DNA of 64,000 nt from Streptomyces rugosispiralis (GTDB lineage Bacteria; Actinomycetota; Actinomycetes; Streptomycetales; Streptomycetaceae), in contig NZ_JANIAA010000013.1 in assembly GCF_024505145.1 (NCBI RefSeq), positions 62,001 through 126,000 on the forward strand, in the 5' to 3' direction. This document shows, piece after piece, positions 61,317 to 64,000 of this stretch; the first letter of the stretch is position 1; each line of letters opens with the position of its first letter. The notes below the pieces were generated by a model that was not told the origin of the DNA, did not search any database, and saw only the letters and a list, made by a program, of their open reading frames with translations. The position numbers were made by a program, and so were the translations under genes.

Positions 61317-64000
61317 CGATTCCCCCTCCTTGCGCCGCCCGCAGCAACTCGATCAGCTCCGCACGACCGTCGATCCCCAGCTTTCGGTAGGCACCGCTGA
61401 GTCTCAACTCCACGGTGCGTCTGCTAACGGAGAGGGTCTCGGCTATCTCCCGGTTGCCATGGCCGAGTCCGACGAGGGAGGCGGTACGCCGCTCGGGTTC
61501 GGTCAGCGTCGCCCACGCCGGATGCGGGACGCGTCCGCGGACGGCGGAGGGCCCGGTCCGCTCGGACAGCTCGCGCACCTTCTCGACCAGCTTGCTGGAG
61601 GGCCGGTGGGTGGTGGCGAAGGTGAACAGCTCGGCCACCAGGGGGGCCGCGGCGCGCGGGTTCCCGGTGTCGAGTTCGGCCGTGGCCAGCTCCATCAGGG
61701 CCCCCGCGTAGGCGAGCCGGGCCGGGGTGCCGCGCAGGGTGGCCACCGCCTCGCGGAGCCGCTCGACCCGCCCTTCGCGGACCACCCGGCCGATGCCCAG
61801 CTGGGCCCAGCCGAGCGTGTTGGGGGCGCCCCACAACCGGGCCAGCGCGAGCTCCTCGTCGGCGAGCCGCCGTGCCTCCTCGTGGTCGCCGAGGGCGTCG
61901 TGGACCCGGGCGGCCATCGAACGCCACGGCATCAGGGCGGGGTTGATCCGGCCCCGGCCCAACTGCCATCTGCCGGTGGCCCGGAACAGCTCCACCGCCT
62001 CCGGCAGCCGGTCGTCCTTGACGGCGACCAGCGCCCGGGCGAAGAGCAGATAGCCCCAGGATGAGCCCTCGCGCGACTCGGCGGGGGCGGAGGCGGCCGC
62101 GAGCACACCGGCCTGGCCGAGGTCGCCGTTCTCCAGGGCGATGAGGATCCGGACGGCCAGCAGATACGGGACGGTGTACCGGTGCCAGAGGGAGCGGGGC
62201 AGCGATCGCTCGGCGGCGGCCACGTCCCGTTCGGCCATGTCGAGGCGGCCGCGCCGCAGGTTCAGCTCGCCGCGGACGGCCAGGGCCTGGGCGGCGGCCG
62301 CGCGGGCGTGCCGCCGGCGCAGGTCGGTGTGGAGGACGTCCAACCGGACCTCGGCCTCGTCCAGGTCGTCGGTCAGCAGCAGGGTCCGGGCGGCGGTGAG
62401 CCGGGGCAGGATCAGGGCGCCCGCGCCGCCGTCCAGGGTGAAGACCCGATGGGCCAGCGCCCGGGCGGTGGGCAGGTCCGCCCCGCGCAGGGCCAGCCGC
62501 CAGGCGCACGCCGCGGCCTGCACCGGGCAGGTGGGGTCGTCGGGCAGTGGCGGGATCCCGTCCGGGACCAGATCGGTGTCGTCCTGCCCGTCGGACTCGG
62601 TGAGCCAGAACAACCCCGCGAGCGCCCCCCGTTCCTCCCCGTCGGTCGCGGGCAGCACATCGACGATCGCGCGGCGCAGCGCCTTGTCGTCGCCGCGGGA
62701 GAGCCCGAGGTCGGCGGCGCGTGCCCGGATCCGGCCGGGCCCGCCGTCCCCGGTGCGGATGATCTCCGCCAGCCGACGGCCGGCGGCCTCGGGGGCGGCC
62801 AGCACTTCGATGGCGGCGAGTTCGAGGCCCAGCTGCGCACGCGGCGCCGGGTCCAGCGGCTCCTCCAGCGCCCGGGACAGACAGGCGATCGCCTGGGCGG
62901 TCCGGCCCGCGCGCAGTGCGGCGGCGCAGGTGCGGCGCAGCACGGGGATCACCCAGGGCTCGTCGACCGGGCGGGCGGCCAGCAGCAGCCGGGCGATGTC
63001 CTCGTCGGCCACGGCCGCCCGGTAGGCCAACTCGGCTGCTCGGGCGTGGAGTTCGGCCCGCTCGTCGCCGGGCATCTCGGCGAGGATCCAGCTGGCCGCC
63101 TCGGGCCGGCTCAGCCGGAGCCCGGCCCCGGAGGCGATGGCGAGCCCGCTCTCCTGGAGCGCCTCGGGCAGTCCGGGCTCGCTCGCGGCGCGGGGTCCTG
63201 CGAGCGCGTACAGCAGGGACAGATCCAGCAGATCGCCGCAGACGGCGAGCGCGCGGACGAGCGCGACGGCCGTGTCGGACAGCCCTCCGAGCACCCGGAG
63301 GGCGTGTTCACCGCCCACGGCCTCGGTGATGGTGGACAGTTCCGGCACCCGCCCGGCCACCGGCGCGTAGCCGTGTTTGGTGAACCGGCGCAGTGCCTCG
63401 GACAGCACCTCGGGGTTGCCCGCGCTCGCCTCGAGGGCCGCGGAGATGAAGGTGTTGTCGCCGGGGCGGCCGCAGATCAGCGCGACCGTGGCGGCCACGT
63501 CGCGCACGGCGAGCGGGGCCAGTTCACATTCGAGGGTGATCACCTGCTGCGGCGCGGTGGACAGGGGGCACGCGCCGGGGCTGAGCCGGCCGGTGCCGCT
63601 CACCAGGAGAACGATCAGGGCGTCGGGCAGCCGCCGGATGAGCGCCCCGAACCAGCGCAGCGAGGCCGGGTCCAGCCATTCCACGTCGTCGACGACCAGC
63701 AGTGTGGGCCGTTCCCGGGCGGTCCGCAGCAACTCGGTCAGGCCCGGTAAACGGCTCTCGGGCCGCTGTCCGGTCAGGGCCTTCATCGAGCCGTTGGTGA
63801 GTCCGTTCATCGGGGCCAGCAGCTGTCCCACCACGCCGTAGCGCACATCGCGTTCGCCGGGGGTCGCCTTGGCGCGCAGCACGCGGAAGCCCTGGTCCTC
63901 GGCCAGCCGGGCGGCGAGGTTCAGCAGGCGGCTCTGTCCGTAGCCGGGCCTGCCGATCAGTGTCACCACCGAGGAACGGCCCCGGCCGAGGTCGGCGACG
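61306..64000 (-). CDS. LAL regulator 2 (5' end outside the window)
   Basis: At least 897 codons of a second LAL regulator, open at the right window edge, so the N-terminus is missing. Walker A reads GRPGYGQS, with Gln for Lys; Walker B is LLVVDDVEWLD. The C-terminus carries the LuxR HTH (WATLTEPERRTASLVGLGHG, VSRRTVELRLSGAYRKLGI). It overlaps LAL 1 by 11 bases, indicating translational coupling. The pair and the PAS-LuxR gene form a regulatory block typical of a polyketide cluster border. Confidence 0.9.
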   Translation of the reverse strand, partial: VADLGRGRSSVVTLIGRPGYGQSRLLNLAARLAEDQGFRVLRAKATPGERDVRYGVVGQLLAPMNGLTNGSMKALTGQRPESRLPGLTELLRTARERPTLLVVDDVEWLDPASLRWFGALIRRLPDALIVLLVSGTGRLSPGACPLSTAPQQVITLECELAPLAVRDVAATVALICGRPGDNTFISAALEASAGNPEVLSEALRRFTKHGYAPVAGRVPELSTITEAVGGEHALRVLGGLSDTAVALVRALAVCGDLLDLSLLYALAGPRAASEPGLPEALQESGLAIASGAGLRLSRPEAASWILAEMPGDERAELHARAAELAYRAAVADEDIARLLLAARPVDEPWVIPVLRRTCAAALRAGRTAQAIACLSRALEEPLDPAPRAQLGLELAAIEVLAAPEAAGRRLAEIIRTGDGGPGRIRARAADLGLSRGDDKALRRAIVDVLPATDGEERGALAGLFWLTESDGQDDTDLVPDGIPPLPDDPTCPVQAAACAWRLALRGADLPTARALAHRVFTLDGGAGALILPRLTAARTLLLTDDLDEAEVRLDVLHTDLRRRHARAAAAQALAVRGELNLRRGRLDMAERDVAAAERSLPRSLWHRYTVPYLLAVRILIALENGDLGQAGVLAAASAPAESREGSSWGYLLFARALVAVKDDRLPEAVELFRATGRWQLGRGRINPALMPWRSMAARVHDALGDHEEARRLADEELALARLWGAPNTLGWAQLGIGRVVREGRVERLREAVATLRGTPARLAYAGALMELATAELDTGNPRAAAPLVAELFTFATTHRPSSKLVEKVRELSERTGPSAVRGRVPHPAWATLTEPERRTASLVGLGHGNREIAETLSVSRRTVELRLSGAYRKLGIDGRAELIELLRAAQGGGIDVA

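Overview
The window is high-GC actinomycete DNA whose gene content, codon use and gene families (Rpf/LysM/M23 hydrolase, EshA-family encapsulin shells, ergothioneine operon, PucR, ROK and large LuxR-family regulators, SNF2/SWIM pair) point to Streptomyces. It is chromosomal and gene-dense. I see no rRNA or tRNA genes, CRISPR arrays or complete insertion sequences.

Layout. 0.2-6.1 kb: a small membrane protein, an SNF2 ATPase with its SWIM zinc-finger partner, and a secreted pectinesterase. 6.2-10.4 kb: a divergent xylA/xylB pair plus a ROK regulator. 10.3-11.8 kb: a GNAT acetyltransferase and an exported PLC/GDPD-like protein. 12.2-15.1 kb: two tandem paralogous shell proteins of the Family 2B (EshA-type, cyclic-nucleotide-binding) encapsulin class, with no terpene cyclase or other classical cargo beside them. 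15.1-20.5 kb, minus strand: a small membrane protein, a GMC oxidoreductase, then a tightly coupled oxidoreductase and two acyl-CoA dehydrogenases under a TetR-type palindrome. 20.7-25.0 kb: egtABCD for ergothioneine. 25.4-29.1 kb: an Rpf-LysM-M23 cell-wall hydrolase behind a CRP-like site, a patatin-like phospholipase that has grown over the antisense remnant of a CrtI-type oxidoreductase, and a beta-lactamase-fold serine hydrolase.

29.2-34.5 kb is a striking block: two SDRs diverging from echA20-ipdA-ipdB-ipdC, the same order as Rv3548c-Rv3553 of M. tuberculosis, which opens the last two steroid rings (C and D). A near-match to the KstR2 operator lies between the two arms. An orphan gltD, a metallo-beta-lactamase-fold protein with an altered metal motif, a CitA/PAS/GAF/PP2C/anti-sigma-kinase sensor, a dihydrolipoyl dehydrogenase and an S4 RNA-binding protein follow (34.5-41.7 kb). 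41.7-45.9 kb is a glycerol-type operon (FGGY kinase, GlpA-like FAD/2Fe-2S protein, GlpB-like FAD protein). 46.2-57.4 kb holds an unrecognised protein, an APC amino-acid permease, an FAD monooxygenase, a peptidoglycan-binding membrane protein, an unusual TerD-CAP-CAP fusion, and a GABA module (gabT, gabD) divergent from a PucR regulator.

The right end (57.6-64 kb) has a PAS-LuxR regulator and two overlapping LAL (large ATP-binding LuxR) regulators, the second running off the window. A perfect 34-bp palindrome sits in the AT-rich gap before the PAS-LuxR gene. This arrangement is typical of the edge of a polyketide gene cluster, so a biosynthetic cluster may begin beyond base 64000. The most promising observations are the cargo-less two-shell encapsulin locus, the Streptomyces copy of the HIP (steroid C/D-ring) module, and the LAL pair, whose Walker A lysines are both replaced.
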